From Actinomycetota bacterium (lineage in GTDB: Bacteria; Actinomycetota; Thermoleophilia; Gaiellales; Gaiellaceae), in NCBI GenBank assembly GCA_016870235.1, contig VGCB01000212.1, positions 1 to 5,630 of the forward strand: a stretch of DNA of 5,630 bases, read 5' to 3'. The notes under the pieces were generated by a model, which was not told where the DNA came from, did no database searches, and was given only the letters and a program-made list of their open reading frames with translations. Positions 4,928 to 5,630 of this stretch are shown piece after piece. A program made the position numbers and the translations under genes. How positions within the stretch are numbered: the first letter of the stretch is position 1; each line of letters opens with the position of its first letter.

Positions 4928-5630
4928 TTACGTGTCCCGTGGGACGACGATCGCACGGGCTTCGGGGATCCTCGACCAGGGCGCCACCTCGACGACGGCG
5001 CAGACGGCGCCGGAGCCGGCGCTCGCGCGCACCTGGCGGAGGCCTTCGCGCAGTCGCGCCTCCGCCTCCTCCCCGCCTTCCAGCTCGACGAGCGCGAGCT
5101 GTTGCCCCGTGTGCTCGGCGAGCTCGACCGCCTCGAGTCGCAGCTCGACTACGGGCGCGGGGACCTCGACGAGCTTCGGCCCGAGCGCCGAGCGCAGGCG
5201 GCCGCGATCGGCGGTCGCGTCGCGCAGCGTGGCCGTACGTCGCCAGGAGCCGCCGCCGACGAGTCGGGCCGAGAGCGCGACCTTGCGGAACGGCCGTCCT
5301 GCCCGCTCGGGCCGTGCGACCAGCCGTTCGAGGAGGGCCGCGAAGGCCCGGCGCAGGGTGATCTCGTTCGCGACCGCCTCGGGGAAGGAGAGCGTCTCGG
5401 CCAGCTCTGCCGCGGGCGATCGCCCCCGCACGCGTCTCTGGTTCACGCCACTCACGTGGCGCTCGCCGCCGTGCGCGAGGCTCCACGCCTGCTTCCCCTC
5501 CGGCCCGAGCCGCTCGGCGACCGCGGCGCCGGGGAGCCGGACGAGCTCCCCGATGCGACGCACGCCGAGGCCTTCCAGCTCGGCGTAGCGCTCGGTCTCG
5601 AGCGGCAGGAGCGAGAGGGGGAGCGGCTCG
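4928..5630 (-). CDS. imuB: ImuB-type Y-family polymerase homologue, C-terminal part
   Basis: 233 residues are visible, ending in TAA (4928-4930); the N-terminal palm and fingers lie beyond the right edge. The visible part starts with a helix-hairpin-helix-like stretch (YAELEGLGVRRIGELVRLPG, then AAVAERLG). The little-finger domain follows, with AETLSFPEAV, LLERLVARPERAGRPFRKVA, LSARLVGGGSWRRT and LRSALGPKLVEVPAPV. A clamp-binding-like QLALV is encoded at 5087-5101, then a tail with EGLRQVRASAG and VEVAPWSRIPEARAIVVPRD. This is the pattern of the 'DNA polymerase Y family' ImuB proteins that pair with DnaE2. ImuB lacks polymerase activity and links DnaE2 to the beta clamp. Whether catalytic residues are lost here cannot be seen, so an active DinB-like enzyme is not excluded. 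The promoter and any ImuA-like gene would be outside the window. Confidence 0.87.
   Translation of the reverse strand, partial: EPLPLSLLPLETERYAELEGLGVRRIGELVRLPGAAVAERLGPEGKQAWSLAHGGERHVSGVNQRRVRGRSPAAELAETLSFPEAVANEITLRRAFAALLERLVARPERAGRPFRKVALSARLVGGGSWRRTATLRDATADRGRLRSALGPKLVEVPAPVVELRLEAVELAEHTGQQLALVELEGGEEAEARLREGLRQVRASAGSGAVCAVVEVAPWSRIPEARAIVVPRDT

Noticed and set aside
4614..5486. 290-codon minus-strand open frame overlapping imuB
   Set aside because: It is Arg/Ala/Gly-rich shadow sequence in another frame of imuB continuing through the repeats, with no recognisable domain.
4611..5588. 325-codon plus-strand open frame over the repeat spacer and imuB
   Set aside because: Its N-terminal part is repeat sequence and the rest is Ser/Arg-rich antisense of imuB.

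Overview
The window is very GC-rich throughout, with G/C at third codon positions and frequent GTG starts. The best-matching protein families are actinobacterial forms of the translesion-synthesis cassette. I read it as a chromosomal segment of an actinomycetote, most likely class Thermoleophilia (Gaiellales/Solirubrobacterales-like). That placement comes from recalled family resemblance, not from a search.

Layout. Bases 1-2682 (minus strand) hold the first 894 codons of an error-prone DNA polymerase III alpha subunit, DnaE2; its 3' end is off the left edge. A 149-bp divergent spacer (2683-2831) separates it from two plus-strand genes: a double-cupin protein (2832-3638) and a small stand-alone CBS-pair protein (3706-4080). 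A 255-bp convergent spacer (4081-4335) contains palindromic repeats. A small minus-strand gene (4336-4617) follows, resembling the DUF6504-type protein found beside actinobacterial DnaE2/ImuB genes. A repeat-packed 310-bp spacer (4618-4927) comes next. The right edge (4928-5630, minus) is the C-terminal part of a Y-family polymerase-like protein of the ImuB type.

Functionally, imuB, the DUF6504-like gene and dnaE2 form an SOS-mutagenesis ('mutasome') cassette on one strand. ImuB normally bridges the beta clamp and DnaE2 so that DnaE2 can extend past lesions. Here the cassette is split: the cupin and CBS genes lie between the small gene and dnaE2 on the opposite strand, so dnaE2 should need its own promoter.

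The most unusual signal is a family of short perfect palindromes with core GTCTGGCTGAAGCCAGAC. Clear copies lie in both spacers, on either strand. Two more lie in tandem inside dnaE2, where they are read in frame and appear to add roughly 30-40 residues to the polymerase near residues 824-864. One dnaE2 copy keeps its stem through paired base changes (GTCCGACT/AGTCGGAC). This resembles the in-gene palindromic elements known from Rickettsia, but in an unrelated high-GC lineage. A second, 43-bp diverged direct repeat (4269-4311 and 4868-4910) and a 21-bp perfect inverted repeat (4782-4842) occupy the same spacers.
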